The notes beneath the pieces were generated by a model that was given only the letters and a program-made list of their open reading frames with translations, was not told the origin of the DNA and did no database searches. The position numbers and the translations under genes are program-made. A stretch of 64,000 bases of DNA from Marinobacter alexandrii. GTDB taxonomy: Bacteria; Bacteroidota; Bacteroidia; Cytophagales; Cyclobacteriaceae. Position 1 is the stretch's first letter, and each line of letters opens with the position of its first letter. The stretch is taken from assembly GCA_039984955.1 (NCBI GenBank), contig JBDWTN010000007.1, positions 868,001 to 932,000 of the forward strand, in the 5' to 3' direction. Below, piece after piece: positions 9,093-16,692 of the stretch.

Positions 9093-10748
9093 TCAAATGT
9101 GATAAGTAGCAGATGGGCTTGTCCCAAACTCTTCCTTAAACTTTTTAGAAAAGTAAGAGGGATTTGAAAAACCTGTTTTAAAGGCTACCTCGGCAATATT
9201 GAGATCTTTTGATTTCAATAACTCCTTAGCACGGTGCAGCTTTACTGTATTTATAAACTGAATAGGAGATTTACTTGTGATCGTTTTTAGTTTTCTCTGA
9301 AGCTGTCTTTGACTAATACCTACTGATCTACAAAGTTTACTAACAGTTAATTCTTCACTTATATGTGTGTTGATACTCTTCAAGATGATTTCTACAAAAG
9401 CAGTATCTCTAGGTATTTGTTTGGTTTCTAGATGAACCTTAGGGTCGGTATCCGGGTCTGAAACTTTATAAATTGTCAAAGGATTTTTCTGAAAAAAGTC
9501 GAGTTGGTTAGCTTGTTCTGAAAACAATAACTCTGTTCCAGTAAGTAAGTACTTGACGGTTTGCGTAACTGCTAATTCATTTGGTTCTATTTTTTTCAAG
9601 AAGATTTTAATAAGCTCATTCGCTTCTTGATCTTGGGCTCCAACATCATTTTTAGCAACCTCCATAATGTGAACTCCAGCGGAAATCGAAAGGCCTCTTT
9701 CTTTTGAAAGCTGCATCACTTCTAGTCCACAGTAAACTGCTTTACTGGGGCCCTCAAATGTTGCTACAATTTGTTGGCTGTAATTCAATATTTCCCCATT
9801 GAACTTTGATACAATTTCTTTAACACTGGAGACTATTTGCGGGGTGTTAATCGCATTTTCAGGTATACTTAGAGCAAGAATCGTTAAAAGCTGTTTGTCA
9901 TAGCTGACCTTCGGTCTTGCATCTTGGATGAATGTTTTTATTTCATGTAACACTGATTGAGTATCGCCGATCCAAAAGAGATGATCTTCACCGGCTAATT
10001 CAACGAAAGAAGCATTTTCTATATGATCTGCCAAGAAGGTGCCTTCTTCCACTTTTACATCTATATCGTGAGTTCTTTGGAGAATGAGCGTGGGTACCTT
10101 GATTGAACTCAGTATATGAATGATATCTACTTGAGTGTTCATTCTAGTGAGGAGCATAGCGGCATTGGGACTGGCGCCAGATCGAAAGTAGTTAGCCAAC
10201 CATTCCATAAATATTGGATCATGGGCTTTTGTTGGAGCAAGCTTATCCAGATTCATTTCTCCATTGCCCCAACTGTTTTCGATCATCTTATAAACCTCTT
10301 GTCTCTCCGCATCTGTAGGAGCCCATGGGTATTTTTCAGCATACCTACGTTTTGCAAAGGCCCCAAAGGTGATTAGGGATATAACTCTATTCGGATAAGT
10401 TGCCGCAAAAAGCATAGCAGCACTTCCTCCCTCTGAATGACCAAATAAGATTGCTTTTTCAGAGTTAACAGCGTCCATAACTGCTCGAATGTCGTCCATT
10501 CGCTCTTCTAAAGTGGATAGTTCCACGATGCGATCTGAAAGCCCCGTTCCTCTCTTATCGAATAAGATTACTCGGGCCACTGTTCCTAATTCTGTCAAAA
10601 ATTTGACCAAGTCTGGAGATTGCCACATCCAATCAATATTGGAAACCCAGCCTGGTATATACACAAGATCAACTGGTCCGGAACCAAAAACTTGGTAGGC
10701 AATATTGATACTACCACTTGTCGCGTATCGAGTGTTGGGCTTATCCAT
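9093..10748 (-). CDS. Alpha/beta hydrolase - degenerate class III cyclase - AraC-type HTH fusion
   Basis: 551 residues in three parts. Residues 1-280 form an alpha/beta hydrolase of the type found in front of adenylate/guanylate cyclases, with nucleophile Ser105 in GHSEGG, Asp228 and His256. Residues about 285-415 align by eye with a class III cyclase homology domain: 'IVATFEGPSKAVYCGLEV', 'AGVH', 'DVGAQDQEANEL' and 'ELAVTQTVKYLLTGTELLF'. The metal-binding aspartates and the TGDG loop are absent ('LTILALSI', 'LNYSQQ'), so cyclase activity is unlikely. Residues 450-551 are an AraC-family double HTH ('VSKLCRSVGISQRQLQRKLK', 'IAEVAFKTGFSNPSYFSKKFK'). It is probably a one-component regulator that uses a former enzyme module as a sensor. 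Ligand unknown. It converges on the TPR gene. Confidence 0.85.
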   Translation of the reverse strand: MDKPNTRYATSGSINIAYQVFGSGPVDLVYIPGWVSNIDWMWQSPDLVKFLTELGTVARVILFDKRGTGLSDRIVELSTLEERMDDIRAVMDAVNSEKAILFGHSEGGSAAMLFAATYPNRVISLITFGAFAKRRYAEKYPWAPTDAERQEVYKMIENSWGNGEMNLDKLAPTKAHDPIFMEWLANYFRSGASPNAAMLLTRMNTQVDIIHILSSIKVPTLILQRTHDIDVKVEEGTFLADHIENASFVELAGEDHLFWIGDTQSVLHEIKTFIQDARPKVSYDKQLLTILALSIPENAINTPQIVSSVKEIVSKFNGEILNYSQQIVATFEGPSKAVYCGLEVMQLSKERGLSISAGVHIMEVAKNDVGAQDQEANELIKIFLKKIEPNELAVTQTVKYLLTGTELLFSEQANQLDFFQKNPLTIYKVSDPDTDPKVHLETKQIPRDTAFVEIILKSINTHISEELTVSKLCRSVGISQRQLQRKLKTITSKSPIQFINTVKLHRAKELLKSKDLNIAEVAFKTGFSNPSYFSKKFKEEFGTSPSATYHI

Positions 10749-11128
10749 GCTGGTAGTAGATTTTAAATCTGTTCATGGCAATAAAACCTCATGTGTTATT
10801 TGAGGCGATGGTTAATCGCTACAAACTTACTTCGGGACAATGGCTGAGAAGTAATTCTAGTGCCCTACAAAACTACGACAGTAGAGTACTGCTGTAAATA
10901 TCTTTAGGAATTGGGTAATCAGATTCTTTCAAAGGTTTGAAATACCAAGCAATGAATTATCAAGCAAATCGATTACTAAATAAAATTTAAGTTTGTCACC
11001 AAATTGTCTACCACTCTGATCGTACTTTTCAAGTGTAACTATTTTACTTTGAAGTAACTATCAACTATTTCAATTAATTATAATATCCTAAATGGTGTTT
11101 GTGGATTGAAATGTAAAAGTATACCATC
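10749..11128. other. Divergent intergenic region
   Basis: 380 bases between the start of the AraC fusion gene (minus) and the LytTR regulator (plus). AT-rich, with no open frame or stable hairpin recognised; it presumably holds both promoters. Confidence 0.45.
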
Positions 11129-11863
11129 ATGAACATCCTGATTCTGGATGATGAGTTACATGCTCGTCTTTCTGTAAAATCTTACCTCGATCGGTTCATG
11201 GATTCTGAATACACTGTTCGAGAAGCCAGTGATATCAACGAGGCTATCACTATCACTAAAGAATTTCACCCAGATCTGGCCTTTTTGGATATTAATCTGG
11301 AAGGGGGAACAAGTTTTGATTTCCTTTCTCATTTTGAAGAAATCAACTTTAAAATCATCTTCGTTACTGGTCATAATGAATATGCTGTCAAAGCCTTCAG
11401 GTTTAACGCTCTTGATTATATCTTAAAACCAATAGAGCCTAGAGAATTTGAAGAGGCACTAGAAAAAGCTATCGAAGCTTCGCCAATCAGCTCTGGACAG
11501 TTAGACAAGTTGACGGAAGACATTCACTCTGACTCCATTGAAAAAATTGTTCTAAAGGATATTAACTCGGTATATTTTGTTGCAATCAACGACATTATAT
11601 ATTGCCAATCTGAAAACAACTATACTTCTTTCTTCTTCCTTGACGGTAGCGAAATAACCATTTCAAAAACATTGAAAGGGTATGAAAATATTCTAAGGCC
11701 ATTGGGCTTTTTCAGAACTCATCGTTCATTCTTGATCAATCTAAAATTGGTTAAATCCTTTGACAAAAAAGAAGGGGGAAGTATCAAAATGATAGATGAG
11801 AGTATGATTCCTCTAGCAAGAAATAAAAGAGATACATTCACCAAATTGATGAAAATCAGTTAA
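11129..11863 (+). CDS. LytTR-family response regulator
   Basis: 244 residues. The N-terminal receiver domain (1-120) has the acidic pair DD at 7-8, the phospho-acceptor Asp54 in 'LAFLDINLEGG', the conserved T in 'IIFVTGH' and K in 'ILKPIEP'. The C-terminal LytTR DNA-binding domain (about 145-240) has the usual 'I.YCQSENNYTSFFF', 'KTLKGYENIL' and 'FFRTHRSFLINL' strands. No LytS-type sensor kinase is next to it, so the partner must be encoded elsewhere. It is the first of three small regulators on the plus strand facing the injection-system locus. Confidence 0.93.
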   Translation: MNILILDDELHARLSVKSYLDRFMDSEYTVREASDINEAITITKEFHPDLAFLDINLEGGTSFDFLSHFEEINFKIIFVTGHNEYAVKAFRFNALDYILKPIEPREFEEALEKAIEASPISSGQLDKLTEDIHSDSIEKIVLKDINSVYFVAINDIIYCQSENNYTSFFFLDGSEITISKTLKGYENILRPLGFFRTHRSFLINLKLVKSFDKKEGGSIKMIDESMIPLARNKRDTFTKLMKIS

Positions 11864-11978
11864 GTGGTCGCTCATTCGATCAAGCCGTTCTCTCATCCAA
11901 CCCAACCAAACCAATAACTTAACATTGCATAACCTTTAAAAGAGGGACTTTAGAGTATAAGATTAACCTCTTCTTATT

Positions 11979-12614
11979 ATGCTCAAGAATATAGGCTCTC
12001 ATCTTAATTCTTCGGAATGGATCATTTGGGGAATATTGATCATTTCTATTCTATCGCTAATAATACTCTACATCAACTATCGTGGAGCAAGAAAAAATGC
12101 GAAGAACTTAGCTAAAGAATACGAAAACTTATCCTCGAGTATTAAAGAACTCAACGAGGAGCTCCAAAAAAAAACCAGGCAGATTTCCAGTATGTCTCTC
12201 CACTTAATGACGGTGGATGATAATATTGAAAAATTTGTAGAAAAAACATCAAACGGACGACAAGATGTTAACAAAGTAACTTTGGAAATACGTCAGTTTT
12301 ATAGAGAACTGAAAAACACGAAACGCTCGCTTGAGTCAATGAAATTTTGTTTCAATAATATGAATTCAAAATTTTTCGATAAAATCGAAAAGCAATACCC
12401 TGCTGTTAGCAAACAGGATCTGAAATTGTTAGCCTTCTTAAAAATGAATCTGACCAACAAAGAGATATCGAATGTAATGAACGTCACGACGGGAGCTGTA
12501 TTTCAATCCAAGAGGAGGTTAAAAAAGAAGTTGGGTCTAAGTCCAGAAGAAAAATTGAGCAAATTTCTGGAGCGTTTTGAACATCTCTCAAATAGTCATT
12601 TTAGTTTGAATTAG
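11979..12614 (+). CDS. Membrane-anchored coiled-coil HTH regulator
   Basis: 211 residues. One membrane helix at about 13-33 ('WIIWGILIISILSLIILYI'), then a coiled coil (about 35-130, rich in K/E/N) and a C-terminal HTH ('LLAFLKMNLTNKEISNVMNV', then 'SKRRLKKKLGL'). The last ~60 residues match the end of the TPR protein at 6732-8561 almost position for position, so the two share a DNA-binding module attached to different sensor parts. No periplasmic sensor is present, so the input is probably a partner protein. It follows the LytTR regulator by 115 bases and ends at a hairpin (12649-12679). Confidence 0.8.
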   Translation: MLKNIGSHLNSSEWIIWGILIISILSLIILYINYRGARKNAKNLAKEYENLSSSIKELNEELQKKTRQISSMSLHLMTVDDNIEKFVEKTSNGRQDVNKVTLEIRQFYRELKNTKRSLESMKFCFNNMNSKFFDKIEKQYPAVSKQDLKLLAFLKMNLTNKEISNVMNVTTGAVFQSKRRLKKKLGLSPEEKLSKFLERFEHLSNSHFSLN

Positions 12615-12920
12615 TTAAAATCCTAAACCAGCTGTGTCGGATCAACCAAGGACTCTACTGTTTTGTGCAGTAGGGTCTTGCTTGCTAGAAGATCGTATTG
12701 TTCATCCCGACACACCTCGACTACAGAACAAGAAACATTTTAACACAGATCATTTGTCCATTTTTTCAAGCCTCCATCTTAAAGTACTATTCAAACTTTA
12801 AATACGAATAGTTGCACTACCCTTTTTAAGGTATTTTTTGTATAAATCGCTTAAAAGATTCCTTCTTGCTTCCAATTCAAAGTATCTTAATAAGACTTTA
12901 CATTCATAAAACTCACCAAC
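12615..12920. other. Intergenic region with terminator
   Basis: 306 bases holding the stem-loop at 12649-12679 and, further down, the presumed promoter of the stand-alone LytTR gene. Nothing else was recognised. Confidence 0.45.
12649..12679 (+). terminator. Stem-loop after the membrane HTH gene
   Basis: A 12-bp stem (AAGGACTCTACTG arm, closing with CAGTAGGGTCTT; two G-U pairs) around a TTTTGTG loop, 35 bases after the stop codon at 12614. The 3' side is only moderately T-rich, so termination strength is uncertain. Confidence 0.55.
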
Positions 12921-13391
12921 ATGAACCAACTCAACACAACCAGTGCACAGGTGGAGTGGAAGGAGGAGGAGAACGGCGTACAAATTCAGATTAATTTACC
13001 AGTAAACAATCCTTTGACTGTATTACTGGAAAAAAAACAAGAGGCTAAAATCGCAAAAGCAAAAGGTATCTATCGATCATGTGTACCTGGAATATTTGTT
13101 AGAAACGGCATTCGGTTTGACAAAATTCTCTACTGCGATATCCTGTACCTGGAAGCTCAAGGAGCCTACACACTCATATGTACCAATAATAAGAATTACA
13201 CAATTTCTCGAAATCTGACTCAAAGCTGCAAGGAGCTTGCCTATCCATTCATGCGCGTCCATCGCTCTTACACCATCAATCTTGAAAATATTGATTCTTT
13301 CTCTGAAGCGAATGTTTTTTATCGGGACAAGCGAATTCCTGTAAGTGAACAATATCGAAAAAATCTTCAGACCTACTTTAATCGAATCTAG
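12921..13391 (+). CDS. Stand-alone LytTR DNA-binding protein
   Basis: 156 residues. The C-terminal ~100 residues are a LytTR domain ('ILYCDILYLEAQGAYTLI', 'ISRNLTQSCKEL', 'FMRVHRSYTINLENI'). The N-terminal ~55 residues are short, acidic then lysine-rich, and contain no receiver domain. Such proteins bind direct repeats in promoters and are regulated by partners or by expression level. The next gene starts 16 bases after its stop, suggesting co-transcription. A role in the neighbouring injection-system locus is only a guess from proximity. Confidence 0.85.
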   Translation: MNQLNTTSAQVEWKEEENGVQIQINLPVNNPLTVLLEKKQEAKIAKAKGIYRSCVPGIFVRNGIRFDKILYCDILYLEAQGAYTLICTNNKNYTISRNLTQSCKELAYPFMRVHRSYTINLENIDSFSEANVFYRDKRIPVSEQYRKNLQTYFNRI

Positions 13392-13407
13392 CCTCAACTC
13401 AAAAGTT

Positions 13408-13938
13408 ATGAAAAACACAACCTTATTCGCTTTGCTAATAGCAAGCATGCTTTTCCTATCTACAAAGTCTCCTGATGAGGCAAAAGATGAACAATTTCCT
13501 AATCCCAAAAAGCTTGTGGAGCAGATGCAAAAAGAGCTGGATCAGGTTTTTGATAAATACGAGAACAAGCTGGATGATCAATTGCAGAAATATGAAAACA
13601 AAATGGATGAGCAGATCGGTCGCATGGATCAGAAAGTAGCAGCCATTGAGCAACGACTGGATGATCAGGTCTCGAAAGCGGAAGGTAGACTGGATGATAC
13701 GTTTGATAAAGTTGATAATGAACTCGGAGATGTGAAATCTACCCTACTCAGTACGGTTGGTACCATTGCCTGGCGTCTCACGATCGTAGACATCATTACT
13801 GCGCTTGTAGCTACATTCGTTACTGCTTTTCTAACGGCCTACTTAGCAGCAAAGAAACTGCATGTAGAGAAGTTTAGAAAAGAGATGGAGGTAATGATGG
13901 CGGAGATGAAGAAGAGTATGGAGGGGTTGAAGACATAA
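13408..13938 (+). CDS. Coiled-coil membrane protein with signal peptide
   Basis: 176 residues from the ATG at 13408. An in-frame ATG at 13345 lies inside the preceding LytTR gene; the 13408 start gives a proper signal or anchor sequence (MKNTTLFALLIASMLFL), so it is preferred. Residues about 30-115 are repeats of a charged amphipathic unit ('DKYENKLDDQLQKYENKMDEQ', 'DDQVSKAEGRLDDTFDKVDNEL') that should form a long coiled coil. A hydrophobic segment ('IVDIITALVATFVTAFLTAYL') and a basic, charged tail follow. Function unknown. It converges on the cargo genes of the eCIS locus with only 35 bases between. Confidence 0.75.
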   Translation: MKNTTLFALLIASMLFLSTKSPDEAKDEQFPNPKKLVEQMQKELDQVFDKYENKLDDQLQKYENKMDEQIGRMDQKVAAIEQRLDDQVSKAEGRLDDTFDKVDNELGDVKSTLLSTVGTIAWRLTIVDIITALVATFVTAFLTAYLAAKKLHVEKFRKEMEVMMAEMKKSMEGLKT

Positions 13939-13940
13939 AG

Positions 13941-13961
13941 GCACTCGTTCCAAACAAGTGC
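13941..13961. terminator. Possible bidirectional terminator between converging genes
   Basis: GCACT-c-GTT / AAC-a-AGTGC hairpin with a CCA loop, midway between the stop codons of the coiled-coil gene (plus) and the M23 gene (minus). No strong T-run on either side, hence low confidence. Confidence 0.35.
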
Positions 13962-13973
13962 TAGCATGGGACT

Positions 13974-14774
13974 TTAGGAATTGTCGTCATTCCATTTGTC
14001 CCAATTAAAAATTTTAGGATTAACTGATGTACCGTCATGTCCATTTTTATCCTTTACATTCTTTCTTATCTCAAAATGTAAATGTGGTCCTGTTGAAAAT
14101 CCTGAGTTTCCGGTAATGCCTATGATCTCACCTTCAACCAACTCTTGTCCCTTACCAACATCAATTTTTGATAAATGACCATATCTTGTGACCAATCCAT
14201 TTCCATGATTAACATAAACTACTGCGCCATAAGTTACCGGCCCATCAGGATATGTGTTTTTATAATCCTTGCGAACAAATACTACCGTTCCTTTAGCAAC
14301 AACTCCTACAGGAATTTCTCCCTTATTATCCTTACTAAGATATCTCGTCGGTTGATCCAATCCTCGATGAAAATGACGTCCTTTGGAGCCAATTGCCCCG
14401 CGCCATCCGTATCCAGACCCTTTGCTGCTTAAAGGCAATCTCACTCCTCCTTTTTCCTTAGTAATTTTTGTTACATCCCTACCTTTTAGCCATCCAATAA
14501 AGGCATTCCACCAGTGAGATGCAGTGGATCCCACAGTTTTAAAAAAATTCAGAATGACATTAATAATGTTTTCAAATGATAGTCCTGCATTCAAAGCAGC
14601 TTCTCCTCTTTCAAATGTATTATCTCCTAGTATCCCGTCCCATTCTCTCCTTTCCTTCTTCAATGGGAAAAGTTCCTTTTGAACAGACAATACCAAATAG
14701 ACAAAATTGGCAGTAATACGTCCGTTATCCTTTAGTGCTCTATCGTAATGTTTCTTGTTTCCTGATATTTCCAA
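13974..14774 (-). CDS. M23 (LytM) metallopeptidase, probable eCIS cargo; catalytic part of an interrupted gene
   Basis: 266 residues from a TTG codon at 14774; the frame stays open to 14825. The C-terminal half (about 115-260) is an M23 peptidase with zinc ligands His136 and Asp140 ('HRGLDQP') and His233 ('PHLHFE'), and catalytic His200 ('RYGHL'). These enzymes cut peptide cross-bridges in peptidoglycan. There is no signal peptide. In the same frame, 17 sense codons upstream, a single TAA (14826-14828) separates it from a 73-codon segment (14826-15047) that resembles the N-terminal leader of the neighbouring DUF4157 protein. The two pieces therefore probably formed one ~357-codon gene. As it stands, the peptidase would need an internal start or readthrough. 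It is the last gene of the eCIS locus. Confidence 0.75.
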   Translation of the reverse strand: MEISGNKKHYDRALKDNGRITANFVYLVLSVQKELFPLKKERREWDGILGDNTFERGEAALNAGLSFENIINVILNFFKTVGSTASHWWNAFIGWLKGRDVTKITKEKGGVRLPLSSKGSGYGWRGAIGSKGRHFHRGLDQPTRYLSKDNKGEIPVGVVAKGTVVFVRKDYKNTYPDGPVTYGAVVYVNHGNGLVTRYGHLSKIDVGKGQELVEGEIIGITGNSGFSTGPHLHFEIRKNVKDKNGHDGTSVNPKIFNWDKWNDDNS

Positions 14775-14825
14775 AAGCTTATCTAAAAGTCCTTTGGTTG
14801 ATTTATGCCCCTTGGCTTTGTTTAT

Positions 14826-15047
14826 TTATATGGCATAGGCTATCCAGCTTTCGTCTTTCTGCTTTTTTCTTGAAATATAATTATTCGATAATTTCCCTTT
14901 TCTCCGAATTAAATTGATGGGAGTGGATGAAGCCTGGGGCAGGATGGGAGATTGTTTGGCAGGCTGCCTTGCTCCACGTCGATTCGGAGAAGATGTTTTT
15001 GAAGTTTGGAACGATTTGGTGGTGGGTTGATGCATTGATTGATTCAA
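14826..15047 (-). pseudogene. N-terminal leader fragment of the M23 cargo gene, cut off by an in-frame TAA
   Basis: 73 codons from ATG 15047. The start (SMHQPTTKSFQTSK, RRGARQPAKQSPI) matches the leader of the DUF4157 protein at 15150-16631 (SMHYSSTKSAQTSK, RGGVKQPAKKPPI). It ends at TAA 14826-14828, after which the same frame continues into the M23 peptidase domain. It is best read as the 5' part of one gene broken by a nonsense mutation, unless the stop is a sequencing error or is read through. It lacks a DUF4157 domain. Confidence 0.7.
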
Positions 15048-15149
15048 TATGTTAGATCAAGTAAAGCAAGCCAAATGCTGTAGCAAAGGATTGAAATACA
15101 TATGAGCACACATTTATCTTGATGGGAATGTCTACAAATTGAATCGTAT

Positions 15150-16631
15150 TCATTTCACTTCTTTCTGCTTAAGTTGGCTGATCAATGTTTTCTTTAGATC
15201 CTGTACCCAGGTTTTCTTTATCCTTGCATCGACCTCCTTCTTTTGTCTTCCATCTAAATCCCTATAAGATTTCTTGTACACCTTCTGAGCTGTTTTTTCC
15301 TGGTGTTCATTTTCAGTATGCGCGATTAATAATGTAATGTACCTTTTAGCTTTGGCATCAATTCCTGCTTTGCCAAACACTTTCAAACCATGTTGATCTT
15401 TCCAGATCAATTCGATATTTACCGTACCACCACTTGTAATTCTATTAGCAATAAGAATGACCGAATGAAAACCATTATATAAGGACATTAGAAAAGCATA
15501 GTAACCATCGTGCTTTTCCTTCTTTACAGTCTTTATAATTAAATCGTCAACACTTTTATTAAATCCTGACTTGTTAGCACCAACTTTCACAGATTTTTCT
15601 GCCAACCCTAATTTCTGCAACTTTTTAATTGATCCAAAGGCTGTGCCTGACAGATCTCCTCGCTCCAATACTTTTTTACCTTTTATTGGATTATCACCAT
15701 ACAACTCTACTATTGCATTATTGAAAGTAGGTATACAAGAGGGCTTTCCCTCATCATCTGTTATAGGTGGGGCATCTTTCAGGTCTTTTGCTTGAATATC
15801 TAAAAATGTCTTGGGATAACTCTTTCTAAATGCTTCGACAAACTTTATGATCGCTTTTATATCATCTTTTTTCGAAATGAAATGAGGACCAGTCCCCAAA
15901 GCACTTTTTACTTTAGAAGGAGTAATCGAGGTATATTCCAATTTTGCCTCCCAATGTTCATCAGCGTGTTTCTTTTTCGGAGGTTTCACCATAGCTTTTT
16001 TATCAATCAATACCAGCCTAATACCAATCATATTAAGCAATCTATTGAGCCTACTAAACTGTGTCACCGGTCTAAAGTAATAATGATCTTTTTCCGCGGG
16101 TTTTTTGTTTACTTTATTAGCAGATCCTTTAAACTGCTGCACTGTATGCGTCAACTCGTGTGCCAGTAGGTGCTGCCCTGAACTGCTGCTCGTATCATAC
16201 TTTCCCTGGTTGAAGTAGATGTGGTTACCATGGGCGAAAGCTTGAGAGTTTAGTTCTTTATTCATCTGCACTGCACTGCTGTCTGTATGGACTTTCACCC
16301 CACTGAAACCCGTACCAAATCGAGAGCTCATAAACTCATTGGTCTCCTGAGGAAGGGAATTTCCTCCACCCTTGCTATTGCTCAGACGGGATTCCAATGA
16401 AGCACTTACTTCACCCGATCCTCCTTTTCGCTGGATGGTTCTGACCAATCCTGTGATTGGCTTTGTATTGACGTGTTCAAAATCCAGGTCTTCTGATGAA
16501 TGAGATCTTTTTTCAGTTTTTGGCTGAATAGGGGGCTTCTTCGCAGGTTGCTTTACTCCACCTCTTTTGGAGGTAGAATTTTTTGAAGTTTGGGCTGATT
16601 TGGTGCTGGAGTAATGCATGGACCGGATCAA
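15150..16631 (-). CDS. DUF4157 eCIS cargo protein with possible Cys-His-Asp hydrolase domain
   Basis: 493 residues. A basic, Ser/Thr-rich leader (1-60) is followed by a DUF4157 domain (about 85-170) with 'FSGVKVHTDS', 'AFAHGNHIYFNQG' and the zinc-protease-like HELTH motif at 158-162. DUF4157 marks cargo and toxins of extracellular contractile injection systems. The C-terminal part (190-493) is not a family I can name. It does contain Cys299 ('PSCIPTFNNAI'), His389 ('GFHSVILIAN') and Asp412 ('IELIWKDQHG') in the order and strand context of papain-like or amidase folds, so a cysteine hydrolase is a reasonable hypothesis. No signal peptide or membrane helix is present. It lies between the M35-like and M23 cargo genes. 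Confidence 0.85.
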   Translation of the reverse strand: MIRSMHYSSTKSAQTSKNSTSKRGGVKQPAKKPPIQPKTEKRSHSSEDLDFEHVNTKPITGLVRTIQRKGGSGEVSASLESRLSNSKGGGNSLPQETNEFMSSRFGTGFSGVKVHTDSSAVQMNKELNSQAFAHGNHIYFNQGKYDTSSSSGQHLLAHELTHTVQQFKGSANKVNKKPAEKDHYYFRPVTQFSRLNRLLNMIGIRLVLIDKKAMVKPPKKKHADEHWEAKLEYTSITPSKVKSALGTGPHFISKKDDIKAIIKFVEAFRKSYPKTFLDIQAKDLKDAPPITDDEGKPSCIPTFNNAIVELYGDNPIKGKKVLERGDLSGTAFGSIKKLQKLGLAEKSVKVGANKSGFNKSVDDLIIKTVKKEKHDGYYAFLMSLYNGFHSVILIANRITSGGTVNIELIWKDQHGLKVFGKAGIDAKAKRYITLLIAHTENEHQEKTAQKVYKKSYRDLDGRQKKEVDARIKKTWVQDLKKTLISQLKQKEVK

Positions 16632-16692
16632 TATTTAAGATATATACAACAAGTAGCTTGCACCAGTGGGAGTCTTGGTACAATACCAGTTC

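Noticed and set aside
9093-10748. Active adenylate/guanylate cyclase
   Set aside because: The metal-binding aspartates and the TGDG segment are missing in residues 285-415.
13077-13508. 143-codon open frame on the minus strand opposite the LytTR protein
   Set aside because: Overlaps two supported plus-strand genes and shows no family features.
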